A stretch of DNA of 64,000 bases from an uncultured Piscinibacter sp. (GTDB lineage: Bacteria > Pseudomonadota > Gammaproteobacteria > Burkholderiales > Burkholderiaceae_C). The notes under the pieces are model-generated. The model was given only the letters and a program-made list of their open reading frames with translations, was not told the DNA's origin and made no database searches. This document shows positions 43,155 through 51,190 of the stretch, one piece after another. The number at the start of each line of letters is the position of its first letter. The stretch's first letter is position 1. The stretch spans positions 44,579-108,578 of the forward strand of contig NZ_CALFYO010000034.1 in NCBI RefSeq assembly GCF_937952055.1, written 5' to 3'. The translations under genes and the position numbers were made by a program.

Positions 43155-45743
43155 TCAGGGCCCCCCCACCCGCGCTGCCCGCATCAGCAAGTCCGAGGCC
43201 TGCAGGACCTTGGCGCGCAGCCGCGGGGGATAGTCCGCCGGCAAGGCGTCGATGAAGCGCGTCACCGCCGAAGCGACCTGGGGCGAGGAATGCCCTCCCA
43301 ACGTGGCAGCCAGCCAGGATTCATCGAAGAACAGCGCGCCGGTCCGGTGGACCTCCAGCAGCATGTCCAGCGCCTCGGGCACCAGCGCCGCGGAGGCTTC
43401 GGCCCGCTGCGGACCGTTCAGCAGACTCAAGCCCTGCACGACCCAGATCTCGCGGCCGCGGTTGGCGGGGTCCCGCAATGCCCGGAACCAGCGCTCGCGC
43501 ACGCCTGCGTCGGCCGAGACAGCCCCGCGGACGAACTCGAAGCGTGCCCTGCGGTCCGGGTTGGTGATGCGGTCGCGCTGCGCATCGAGCAGAGCCTGCT
43601 CGCCGTCCACGTCACGCAGGGCCAGCGCGAAGGCAAGCGCCGTCTCGTCGGCTTCGACCAGGGGAAGGCCTGGGAGGCTTGCTTCGCGCTGCCACAGCGC
43701 GCGCAACCAGGCGACCGTCTGAGGCGTGGTGGCGACTCTTCGCAGCCCGGCGAACCAGGTCGATTTCAGGCCCGGCTCGGGCGCAGCGTCGAGGCGACCG
43801 CGCAGCAGCGACTCCAGCGCCGGGGCTCGTTCGGCCCGTTGCACCGGGGTCAGGAACCGCCACCACACGACGTTCAGGTCGCCGAGCCAATCGCCGATGA
43901 GCTGAGCGTCGCGCTCGCTGCGCAGGTTCAACGTGGCCATCTCGAACCAGCGGCCCGGCGCCATGCGGCCGCCGAGCAGCGCGTCCCACAGCGCGGACCA
44001 CGCCACGCTCCGCGTCAGCGGGTCGCCGATCTCGGGGATGCGGGTTTGCAGATGGTCCTGCGAACGGGCATCGAGCTCGAATTCACCATAGCCCCAGCCG
44101 TCGCCGCCCGCCAGCACGTAGTCGGGCACGCAGCCTGCGAGCAATCCCGTCAGGTCGACCTCGCGGCCCACCAGCCCGGCCACGATGCGACGCGGCTGCG
44201 CGCCGCAGCCCGCCGTGACGCGCAGCTGCTGCGGCCACAGGCGGTTCCGCCCCTGCGGGTCGCGCTGCTGCAGCGCCAGCCGTCGCACGCGGCCCTCGTG
44301 CACGTCGAGCTCGGTGCGGATCACCGGGCGTCCCGGCTCGTCGACCCACATGCGGCTCCACTGTCTCAGGTCCCGCTTCGTGCGCCCGGCAAGGGCGGCG
44401 ATCAGGTCGTCCCAGGTGGCGTTGCCGAAGGCGTGCCGGCGCAGGTAGCTGCGCACGCCGTCGCGAAAGGCCTTCTCGCCCAGCAGCGCTTCGAGCTGGC
44501 GCATCACCACCGGCGACTTGTCGTAGACGATGGGGCCGTACAGGCTGCCTGCGTCGCCGAGGTTGTCCAAGGGCTGGCGGATCGGGTTCGCGCCCGCCGA
44601 GCGGTCGACGGCGTACGCGCTGCCGTGGTGCGCCAGGAAGAACTGCAGGTCGTGCCGCACCTGCGGGAACTGCGGCTCGATCACCTTGTCGGCAATGAAA
44701 TTGGCGAAGACCTCCTTGGTCCAGACGTCGTCGAACCAGCGCATCGTGACCAGGTTGCCGAACCACATGTGGGCCGTCTCGTGCGCGATCACGTGGGCGC
44801 GCGCGAGAAGTGCGTCCTGCGTCGCCGACTCGTCGAGCAGCAAGGACTCGGCCCTGTAGGCGACGTTCCCCGCGTGCTCCATGGCACCGGGCTGGAACGC
44901 CGGGATCAGGACGAAGTCGAACTTGGCGAACGGATAGGGGATGCCGGTGTAGCGCTCCAGGGACGCCAGGGACTGCGCGTGCAGATCGAACAGCACGTCG
45001 CGGTTGCGCGCCAGCTTGGCGACATCGTTCTCGCGGTGGAACATGCGCATCGTGCGGCCGGCGCGCGTCGCGGTCTCGACCTTCATGTCGCCGACGACGA
45101 AGGCCAGCACGTAGGTCGGCAGCGGCCGGGTGGCGTGGAAACGCACACGCACACGGTCGCCGATCGTCCGCCGGTCGCGCTCGGCGCCGTTGGCCACCGA
45201 CTGCCACGGGGCCGGGTGTTCCAGCGAGACGGTCCAGCGGCCCTTGAGATCGGGCTGGTCGAAGCAAGGCAGCGCCCGCCGCGCATTGGCCGGCACGAAC
45301 CAGGTGTAGAGCAAGTTGCCGCTGCGGTTGAGTGGTGCGTCGCCGGCACGAAAGTCGATGCGCACCGTGTTCTCGCCGCGACGCAGCCGCGACGCGGGAA
45401 TCACCAGATGGCCGTTGACCGCGCGGGTGGGCACCACGACGCCGTTGGCAGTGACGGTCGCCTCGGCTGCGCCTTCGGCGTCGAAGTCGATCACCAGCGG
45501 CTTCGTCCGGTCTGCCAGTCGAAACCGCAGCACGTTGGTGCCCGACACCGGTTGCGCCTGGGCCGCCGGAATCGACATCGTCAGTTCGTAGCGCAGGTGG
45601 CTGATCTGGCGTGCCCGCGCCCTGGCCAGATCCAGCGCAACGCCTGCAGCCGGTTCGCCGGTCTGCGCCCCCGCATCGGCCGGCGCGAGCAGGGTCATGA
45701 CAGCCGCCAGCGCCCAGCCACACCACGTCGCCTGCCGGACCAT
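43155..45743 (-). CDS. M1 family zinc aminopeptidase, exported
   Basis: 862 residues from the ATG at 45743, starting with a signal peptide that ends near AGAQ (residue 27). The M1 hallmarks are the exopeptidase motif GAMEH (286-290) and the zinc site HETAH (321-325) with the third ligand Glu344 in WTKEVFANF. The N-terminal beta-saddle (about 45-235) and C-terminal helical ERAP1-like domain (about 540-862) are present. It trims N-terminal residues of peptides, here in the periplasm or outside. GAMEH in place of GAMEN is a notable variant. Its start faces the long spacer upstream of degP. Confidence 0.88.
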   Translation of the reverse strand: MVRQATWCGWALAAVMTLLAPADAGAQTGEPAAGVALDLARARARQISHLRYELTMSIPAAQAQPVSGTNVLRFRLADRTKPLVIDFDAEGAAEATVTANGVVVPTRAVNGHLVIPASRLRRGENTVRIDFRAGDAPLNRSGNLLYTWFVPANARRALPCFDQPDLKGRWTVSLEHPAPWQSVANGAERDRRTIGDRVRVRFHATRPLPTYVLAFVVGDMKVETATRAGRTMRMFHRENDVAKLARNRDVLFDLHAQSLASLERYTGIPYPFAKFDFVLIPAFQPGAMEHAGNVAYRAESLLLDESATQDALLARAHVIAHETAHMWFGNLVTMRWFDDVWTKEVFANFIADKVIEPQFPQVRHDLQFFLAHHGSAYAVDRSAGANPIRQPLDNLGDAGSLYGPIVYDKSPVVMRQLEALLGEKAFRDGVRSYLRRHAFGNATWDDLIAALAGRTKRDLRQWSRMWVDEPGRPVIRTELDVHEGRVRRLALQQRDPQGRNRLWPQQLRVTAGCGAQPRRIVAGLVGREVDLTGLLAGCVPDYVLAGGDGWGYGEFELDARSQDHLQTRIPEIGDPLTRSVAWSALWDALLGGRMAPGRWFEMATLNLRSERDAQLIGDWLGDLNVVWWRFLTPVQRAERAPALESLLRGRLDAAPEPGLKSTWFAGLRRVATTPQTVAWLRALWQREASLPGLPLVEADETALAFALALRDVDGEQALLDAQRDRITNPDRRARFEFVRGAVSADAGVRERWFRALRDPANRGREIWVVQGLSLLNGPQRAEASAALVPEALDMLLEVHRTGALFFDESWLAATLGGHSSPQVASAVTRFIDALPADYPPRLRAKVLQASDLLMRAARVGGP

Positions 45744-46326
45744 TTCTTTTCGCGCCCCCTCGGTTGACGCAAGGGCGTGCGGACAGGTGGCCACGCCGAC
45801 CGAGGAATTATGGGTGCGTGCGTATCGGGTGTCACGCTCGCGGCGTCGCCGGACTGGAACGGAACGTGGTCGCTGCGGGCGTACCGGAGCGGCAGAGCAC
45901 CCGCGTCGTCACCCGCGATGGCATCACCGAGGGATGCCCGATGCGCGAGCCCGCGCCGACATGGGCGCAGCAGTACGGCGCGCACCCTCGAGGCGGTTGC
46001 ACGGGGGACCGGGTTGCGGCGCTGACCACGCGCCGTCACGCATCGTGCGGTGCTGCCCGCCGCCGACCGCGTGCCGCACGCCCGAAGCATCGAAGGCCAC
46101 TGCCGGCCCTCGGAGATTGAGGCGACTCAAGCCGCCCGGCGCACGCGCGACGCCACGCGATGTCCCCTTTCCCCGGCCGGCGGCGACGATACGCCTCATG
46201 CTCTCGATCTGGTGGCGCGTCCTGCCGCACCGGATGAGGCGTGCCACCGGGACGTGGTGGCCGTGATCCGGCCGCGCCGGTGATGCTCCGCCGAGGTCCG
46301 TCTTGCGCACCGTAGCGGTAGCGGTC
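45744..46326. other. Long spacer without a recognisable gene
   Basis: Between the M1 peptidase start and the regulatory repeats of degP lie about 580 bases with no convincing coding frame. Open frames on both strands have Arg/Pro/Ala-rich compositions typical of shadow frames and lack ribosome sites. A 9-bp inverted repeat ACGCCTCAT/ATGAGGCGT is at 46191-46199 and 46234-46242. The promoter of the M1 gene must lie at its left end. It may be a decayed gene, or hold a small RNA that cannot be recognised by eye. Confidence 0.4.
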
Positions 46327-46379
46327 TTCACTTTCACCTCACCTTCGCCTCACCGCCCCCTCACCCCCACTTTCTAGAG
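46327..46379 (+). promoter_or_regulatory. Response-regulator binding array and promoter of degP
   Basis: Four pentamers lie exactly 11 bp apart: TTCAC at 46327, and CTCAC at 46338, 46349 and 46360. One helical turn of spacing on one DNA face is the mark of OmpR/PhoB-family regulators. A TCTAGA element (46372-46377) just downstream could be the -10, putting the array over the -35 region as in class II activation. The stretch 46339-46352 is repeated upstream of the response regulator gene at 38297-38310. Confidence 0.66.
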
Positions 46380-46430
46380 TGCTCCTCATCCGCTGCCGCC
46401 ACGCAGCGTTCCCGACGAAAGGAGCCTCAC

Positions 46431-47924
46431 ATGTCCCGCAAGCTCACCGCCACCGCTGCCGCCTCGGCGCTGCTGGTGCTCTCCCTGGCCGCCACGGCGG
46501 CCGATGCCTGGACACTGCCGTCCTGGCTGCATCGCGGCGAGGCCGCGGCCGCCGCCACCTCCACCGTCACCGCGCCCGCCACCGCGGCGCCACTCGCCGC
46601 GAGCACGCTGGCCACCGGCCATCTGCCCAACTATCGCGCCATCGTGCAGTCGCAAGGTCCGGCGGTGGTGGGCGTCACGGTGGCCGGCCTGCGCAACGCG
46701 TCCGACCCGGGCGACGACGACGGCGGCCCCGATGCCGACAGCGAGCCGTTCTTCCGCTTCTTCCGCGGTATCCCCGGCCTGCGCCTGCCGCCGCTGGACG
46801 CACAGCCCTTCCGCGGCCAGGGCTCGGGCTTCATCGTCAGCGCCGATGGCCTGATCCTCACCAACGCGCACGTGGTGCGCGGCGCCAAGCAGGTGACGGT
46901 GAAGCTGTCCGACCGGCGCGAGTTCGCCGCCAAGGTGCTGGGCAGCGACGCCACCACCGACATCGCCGTGCTGAAGGTCGACGCCAAGGGCCTGCCCACC
47001 GTCACGCTGGGCGACGCGCACGCCGTGCAGGTGGGCGACTGGGTGCTGGCCATCGGCGCGCCCTACGGATTCGAGCAGACGGCCACGCAGGGCATCGTCA
47101 GCGCCAAGGGCCGCTCGCTGCCCGGCGACAGCGTCGTGCCCTTCATCCAGACCGACGCCGCCGTGAACCCCGGCAACTCCGGCGGCCCGCTGTTCGATTC
47201 GGCCGGCCGCGTGGTCGGCATCAACGCGCAGATCTACTCGCAAAGCGGCGGCTTCCAGGGCCTGGCCTTCGCGATTCCCGTGGACGTGGCGTTGCACGTG
47301 AAGGACCAGATCGTCGCCCACGGCCGCGTCGACCATGCGCGACTGGGCGTCACCGTGCAGGACCTGTCGGCGCCGCTGGCGGCCTCGTTCGGCCTGTCCG
47401 CGCCGAATGGCGCGCTGGTGTCCGCCGTGGCGCCGGGCAGCGCGGCGGAGAAAGCCGGCCTGAAGGTGGGCGACGTGATCACCGCGGTCGACGGCCAGAG
47501 CGTGCAGGTGGCCGGCGACGTCTCCAGCCGCATCGGCCTGGCCAAGCCGGGCGAGCAGATGAAGCTCTCGGTGTGGCGCGACAAGTCGCGCAGCGAGCTG
47601 GCGGTGACCCTCGGCCGCGCCGAGCCGCCGCGCCAGCAGGCCTCGGCGGAGGCCGAAGGCGGCACGCTCGGCCTGGCGGTGCGGCCGCTGGAGCGCGACG
47701 AGCTGCGCCGCACCGGGCTGGACCACGGCCTGCTGATCGAGCAGGTGTCGGGCCCCGCGCAGCTCGCTGGCGTGCGGCCGGGCGACGTGCTGCTGGCACT
47801 CAACGGCAAGCCGGTGCAGCGCATCGAGCAGGTGCGCGAGGCACTGCGCACCAAGCCGGCCTCGGTGGCGCTGCTCGTCAGCCGCGGGGGGCAGCAGATC
47901 TTCCTGCCGGTGAACCTGGGCTGA
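46431..47924 (+). CDS. DegP/HtrA family periplasmic serine protease-chaperone
   Basis: 497 residues with AAAGGAG before the ATG. A signal peptide (about 1-24) precedes a low-complexity Ala/Thr linker (38-62). The trypsin-like domain has the triad His147 (TNAHVV), Asp177 (TTDIAVL) and Ser250 (NPGNSGGPL). Two PDZ domains follow (about 315-400 and 415-490), each with a G-L-x-x-G-D-V-x-x-x-x-D/N-G core. It degrades or refolds misfolded envelope proteins. The 11-bp repeat array upstream points to control by the response regulator encoded 8 kb to the left. Confidence 0.9.
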   Translation: MSRKLTATAAASALLVLSLAATAADAWTLPSWLHRGEAAAAATSTVTAPATAAPLAASTLATGHLPNYRAIVQSQGPAVVGVTVAGLRNASDPGDDDGGPDADSEPFFRFFRGIPGLRLPPLDAQPFRGQGSGFIVSADGLILTNAHVVRGAKQVTVKLSDRREFAAKVLGSDATTDIAVLKVDAKGLPTVTLGDAHAVQVGDWVLAIGAPYGFEQTATQGIVSAKGRSLPGDSVVPFIQTDAAVNPGNSGGPLFDSAGRVVGINAQIYSQSGGFQGLAFAIPVDVALHVKDQIVAHGRVDHARLGVTVQDLSAPLAASFGLSAPNGALVSAVAPGSAAEKAGLKVGDVITAVDGQSVQVAGDVSSRIGLAKPGEQMKLSVWRDKSRSELAVTLGRAEPPRQQASAEAEGGTLGLAVRPLERDELRRTGLDHGLLIEQVSGPAQLAGVRPGDVLLALNGKPVQRIEQVREALRTKPASVALLVSRGGQQIFLPVNLG

Positions 47925-48027
47925 ATCAGCGGGCGCGACAAGCGGTCCGCGCGCGCGTAGCATGACCGCCAACATGCTGGCGCGTCCGGCTGCACGGAAG
48001 CGCCGAGCGCGGCCATGGAGATTCATC

Positions 48028-48402
48028 GTGCCCTACGTCCATCGCAACGCCAGGGGTGAGATCGAGAGCCTGCATCGCTCGCCGACGCTGGACGCCGTCG
48101 AGTACCTGCCGCAGTCCGCGCAGGAGGTGCAGCGCTTCCTCGGGCGGGAGGACTCGGCCGACGCCTACGCGCGCCTCGATGCCGACGTCGTGCGCGTGCT
48201 CGAGGACCTGCTGGAGGTGATGCTCGCCAAGGGGCTGCTGCGCGTCACCGACCTGCCCCCGGCCGCGCAGGCGAAGCTCTTCGCCCGCAAGCAGCATCGC
48301 GAGCGCCACGGCGCGCCGGCCCCCTTCGCCGCCTCCGGCTTCGTCGACATCATCGACGACAGCGCGTTCGCCGCCCTGGGCCGGCGCGACGCGCCCGGGT
48401 AG
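48028..48402 (+). CDS. Conserved small protein (so-called tryptophan synthase beta-like family)
   Basis: 124 residues from a GTG at 48028, with GGAG seven bases upstream. An ATG at 47962 would add a basic, unlikely leader. The start PYVHRNARGEIESLHR and the central LDADVVRVLEDLLEVMLAKGLLRVTDLPPAAQAKLFARK match a proteobacterial family that is often mislabelled as tryptophan synthase beta-like, although it has no PLP site. Function is unknown; it is likely a small cytoplasmic dimer. It lies between degP and the ADP-ribosylglycohydrolase on the same strand. Confidence 0.72.
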   Translation: MPYVHRNARGEIESLHRSPTLDAVEYLPQSAQEVQRFLGREDSADAYARLDADVVRVLEDLLEVMLAKGLLRVTDLPPAAQAKLFARKQHRERHGAPAPFAASGFVDIIDDSAFAALGRRDAPG

Positions 48403-48462
48403 CCTGCGGCTTCGGCGGACCGCATGTCGGCCCGCCTGGCGCCATCCTGAAGGAGTCGTCCC

Positions 48463-49308
48463 GTGCTCGGAGCCATCGCCGGCGATGTCATCGGTTCCGT
48501 CTACGAGCGGAACAACGTCAAGACCAAGTCCTTCCCGCTGTTCGATGCGGCGAGCCGGTTCACCGACGACACCGTGCTGACGGTGGCGCTCGCGCACTGC
48601 CTGCTCAGCGGCGACGCGGTCGGCGCCGTGATGCGCGACTTCCACGGCCGCTATCCGCAGGCGGGCTTCGGCCCCACCTTCCTCGCCTGGGTGAACGCCG
48701 GCGAAGGCGCGAGCGCGCCGCGCAGTTCGAGCAACGGCGCGGCAATGCGCATCAGTCCGGCGGCCTGGGCCTTCGACACGCTGGACGAGGTGCTCGCCGC
48801 GGCCGAGCGCTTCACGGTGGTCACGCACGACCATCCGGACGGCGTGAAAGGCGCGCAGGCCGTGGCTGCTGCCGTGTTCCTGGCGCGGCAAGGCGCGACC
48901 AAGGCAGACATCCGCCGTCACGTCGAAGCGGCATTCGGCTACGACCTCGCGGTGCCGCTGGACCGCGTGCGGCCGGCCTACGCCTTCGACCTGTCCTGCG
49001 CCGGCACGGTACCGCACGCGATTCGCGCCTTCCTCGAGGCCGAGGACTTCGAGGATGCGCTGCGCAACGCCATCTCGATCGGCGGCGACTCCGACACGCT
49101 GGCCTGCATCGCCGGGGCCGTCGCCGAGGCGCACTTCGGCGGCGTGCCACCGCACATCGCCGTGCCGGTCTGGCAAGCGCTCGATCCGTCGCTGCGCGAG
49201 GTCACGCAGCGCTTCTGCGACCGCCATGGCATCAAGGTGGCGGTCGATCCTGCCGCGCCGGCGTGCGAGCATGTCGAGACGCCACCCGCCCGTTCGTCGC
49301 GGCGGTGA
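48463..49308 (+). CDS. ADP-ribosylglycohydrolase family protein
   Basis: 281 residues from a GTG at 48463 with AAGGAG upstream. The family's dinuclear magnesium site is visible as FTDDTVLT (Asp35, Asp36) and GGDSDTLACIAG (Asp209, Asp211). The opening GAIAGDVIGSVYE is typical of DraG/ARH proteins. It removes ADP-ribose from proteins or other acceptors. No ADP-ribosyltransferase partner, DraT or toxin, is seen next to it, so its target is unknown. Confidence 0.86.
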   Translation: MLGAIAGDVIGSVYERNNVKTKSFPLFDAASRFTDDTVLTVALAHCLLSGDAVGAVMRDFHGRYPQAGFGPTFLAWVNAGEGASAPRSSSNGAAMRISPAAWAFDTLDEVLAAAERFTVVTHDHPDGVKGAQAVAAAVFLARQGATKADIRRHVEAAFGYDLAVPLDRVRPAYAFDLSCAGTVPHAIRAFLEAEDFEDALRNAISIGGDSDTLACIAGAVAEAHFGGVPPHIAVPVWQALDPSLREVTQRFCDRHGIKVAVDPAAPACEHVETPPARSSRR

Positions 49309-49365
49309 AGCGAAGCCTGTCGCTTCGGCGCGCTGCACGCTGGCAGCCTTCAAGGAGGGATCCTC

Positions 49366-50505
49366 ATGAACTCATCGTCGACCCGCCTCGTGCTGATGGT
49401 GGCCACGCGCAAGGGCGCCTGGCTGTTCCATGGCGATGCGCAGCGCGACGCCTGGACGGTCGACGGCCCGCACTTCCTGGGCCACACCATCAGCCACGTC
49501 CGGCTCGATCCGCGCGACGGACGCACCCTTCTGGCCGCGGCCAGGACCGGCCACCTCGGGCCGACGGTGTTCCGCTCCACCGACCTCGGCCGCAGCTGGA
49601 AGGAGGCGCGCCAGCCGCCGGCTTTCGACAAGCCCGCCAACGGCTTGGCGGCGCGCTCCGTGGACCACACCTTCTGGCTGACGCCGGGCCACGCCGGCGA
49701 GCGGGACAGCTGGTACGCCGGCACCTCGCCGCAGGGCCTGTTCCGCTCCGAGGACGGCGGCGTCAGCTGGAAGCCGCTGCCGGCCGTCAACGACGACGCG
49801 CAGTTCCGCGAGTGGATGGGCACGGTGCAGGACGGCACGCCCGACGGCCCGAAGCTGCATTCCATCATCGTCGATCCGCGTGACCCGGCGCACCTGTACT
49901 TCGCGATGTCCGGCGGCGGCGTGCACGAGTCGCACGACGCGGGGCGCAGCTGGTCGACGCTGATCGAGGGGCTCGAGGTGGTCGAGGGCTTCGACGTCGG
50001 CACGGTGACCTTCCACGACCCGCACTGCGTGCGCCTGTGCCCCGGCAACCCCGACCGGCTCTACCAGCAGAACCACTGCGGCATCTACCGGCTCGACCGG
50101 CCCGCCAGACGCTGGCAGCGCATCGGTCGCGCGATGCCGGCCGAGGTCGGCGACATCGGCTTTCCGATGGTCGTGCATCCGCGCGATCCCGACACCGCCT
50201 GGGTGTTCCCGATGGACGGCACCGAGGTGTGGCCGCGCACCAGCCCGGCTGGCCGCCCGGCGGCCTACGTGACGCGCGATGCGGGCCAGTCGTGGCAGCG
50301 GCTCGACCAGGGCCTGCCGCAGGTCCAGGCCTGGTGGACCCTGAAGCGCCAGGCGATGACGGTCGATGCGCTGCCGGAGCCGGCGCTGTACCTGGGCACC
50401 ACGAGCGGCGAACTGTGGATCGGCCACGACGGCGGCGCGCGCTGGGTCAACCTGGCACGCCACCTGCCGGAGATCTACGCGGTCGAAGTGGCGCAGACGG
50501 CCTGA
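49366..50505 (+). CDS. BNR/sialidase-like beta-propeller protein
   Basis: 379 residues. Asp-box repeats of the S-x-D-x-G-x-x-W type recur: FRSTDLGRSW, FRSEDGGVSW, HESHDAGRSW, VTRDAGQSW and IGHDGGARW, giving a multi-blade propeller. There is no signal peptide, so it is probably cytoplasmic, unlike secreted sialidases. The Arg triad and Tyr/Glu pair of true sialidases could not be confirmed, so the common label exo-sialidase should be doubted. Ten bases after its stop begins a MoaD/ThiS-type gene, and the two look like a functional pair. Confidence 0.8.
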   Translation: MNSSSTRLVLMVATRKGAWLFHGDAQRDAWTVDGPHFLGHTISHVRLDPRDGRTLLAAARTGHLGPTVFRSTDLGRSWKEARQPPAFDKPANGLAARSVDHTFWLTPGHAGERDSWYAGTSPQGLFRSEDGGVSWKPLPAVNDDAQFREWMGTVQDGTPDGPKLHSIIVDPRDPAHLYFAMSGGGVHESHDAGRSWSTLIEGLEVVEGFDVGTVTFHDPHCVRLCPGNPDRLYQQNHCGIYRLDRPARRWQRIGRAMPAEVGDIGFPMVVHPRDPDTAWVFPMDGTEVWPRTSPAGRPAAYVTRDAGQSWQRLDQGLPQVQAWWTLKRQAMTVDALPEPALYLGTTSGELWIGHDGGARWVNLARHLPEIYAVEVAQTA

Positions 50506-50515
50506 GCGCACCGCG

Positions 50516-50773
50516 ATGAAGGTGCTCGTCCCCGGCGCGCTGCGCTCCTACACCGGCGAGTCGCGCGTCGAGGCGGCCGGCGAGACGCTGTCCGCGCTGT
50601 TCGCCGACCTGGACCGCCGCTACCCCGGCCTTCGCTTCCGCGTCGTCGACGAGCAGCAGCAGCTGCGGCCGAACATGCGCGTGTTCGTCAACGGCCGCTG
50701 CGTGCGCGACCTCGGCCACGCCCTGCAGCCGCAGGACGACGTCGCCATCGTGCTGGCGCTCAGCGGCGGCTGA
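50516..50773 (+). CDS. MoaD/ThiS family ubiquitin-like sulfur carrier
   Basis: 85 residues from the ATG at 50516. A beta-grasp pattern opens MKVLVPGALRSYTG and ends LALSGG. The C-terminal Gly-Gly is the site that E1-like enzymes adenylate and load as a thiocarboxylate. No MoaE, ThiG or E1 enzyme is adjacent. It lies ten bases after the BNR-propeller gene. It may serve molybdopterin synthesis, needed by the hydroxylase at 34306-37130, or a separate sulfur-transfer or conjugation role with the propeller. Confidence 0.78.
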   Translation: MKVLVPGALRSYTGESRVEAAGETLSALFADLDRRYPGLRFRVVDEQQQLRPNMRVFVNGRCVRDLGHALQPQDDVAIVLALSGG

Positions 50774-50857
50774 GCCGGGGCGGCGCGGGCCCGGCGCCGG
50801 TTCAAGGGACAATTGGCGCCTGCCCGTCCCGGGCCCCACCTCTCCGCGGAACCGGCC

Positions 50858-51178
50858 ATGGACCTGAAGCTACCCATCACCATCATCGACGAACTGAGCG
50901 AGGACGAAGTCCGCGCCCAGGGCGAGCTGGACTTGGCCAGCGGCGAGATCCGCAACGTGCGCTACGAGGACTACGACGCCGCCGCGCAGGGCCTGCCCGC
51001 CTCGCGCAAGGACTACGAGTTCAGCGTCGGCGTCCTGCGCAACGGCCAGCGCGAGGTCGAGTTCCGCATCGAGGCCGACGCCCTGGGCGGCCGCTACTCG
51101 GTGGCGCCCAGCGAGCTGCTGGAGCTCAAGGGCCGGGCAGCCAAGCTGTTCAGCCAGCCGCCGTCGAACCTGCACTGA
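50858..51178 (+). CDS. Small hypothetical protein
   Basis: 106 residues. The sequence is acidic and hydrophilic with alternating strand-like segments (LPITIIDELSEDEVRAQGELDLASGEIRNVRYEDYD, then YEFSVGVLRNGQREVEFRIEAD). The composition and length look like a genuine folded small protein. No family is recognised. It follows the MoaD-like gene after 84 bp on the same strand and converges with mobA, whose stop is 12 bases away. No ribosome site is obvious (CGCGGA upstream). Confidence 0.62.
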   Translation: MDLKLPITIIDELSEDEVRAQGELDLASGEIRNVRYEDYDAAAQGLPASRKDYEFSVGVLRNGQREVEFRIEADALGGRYSVAPSELLELKGRAAKLFSQPPSNLH

Positions 51179-51190
51179 GGCCCGCCGGCC

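Noticed and set aside
46191..46242. Inverted repeat ACGCCTCAT/ATGAGGCGT as insertion-element ends or terminator
   Set aside because: Arms are 34 bp apart with no transposase, target duplication or T-tract. Chance cannot be excluded.
46327..46370. Short tandem repeats as a CRISPR or microsatellite
   Set aside because: The 11-bp phased pentamers have no spacer-repeat architecture and suit a response-regulator array far better.
49366..50505. Secreted exo-alpha-sialidase
   Set aside because: There is no signal peptide, and catalytic Arg/Tyr residues of sialidases could not be placed. Asp-boxes alone only show a propeller fold.
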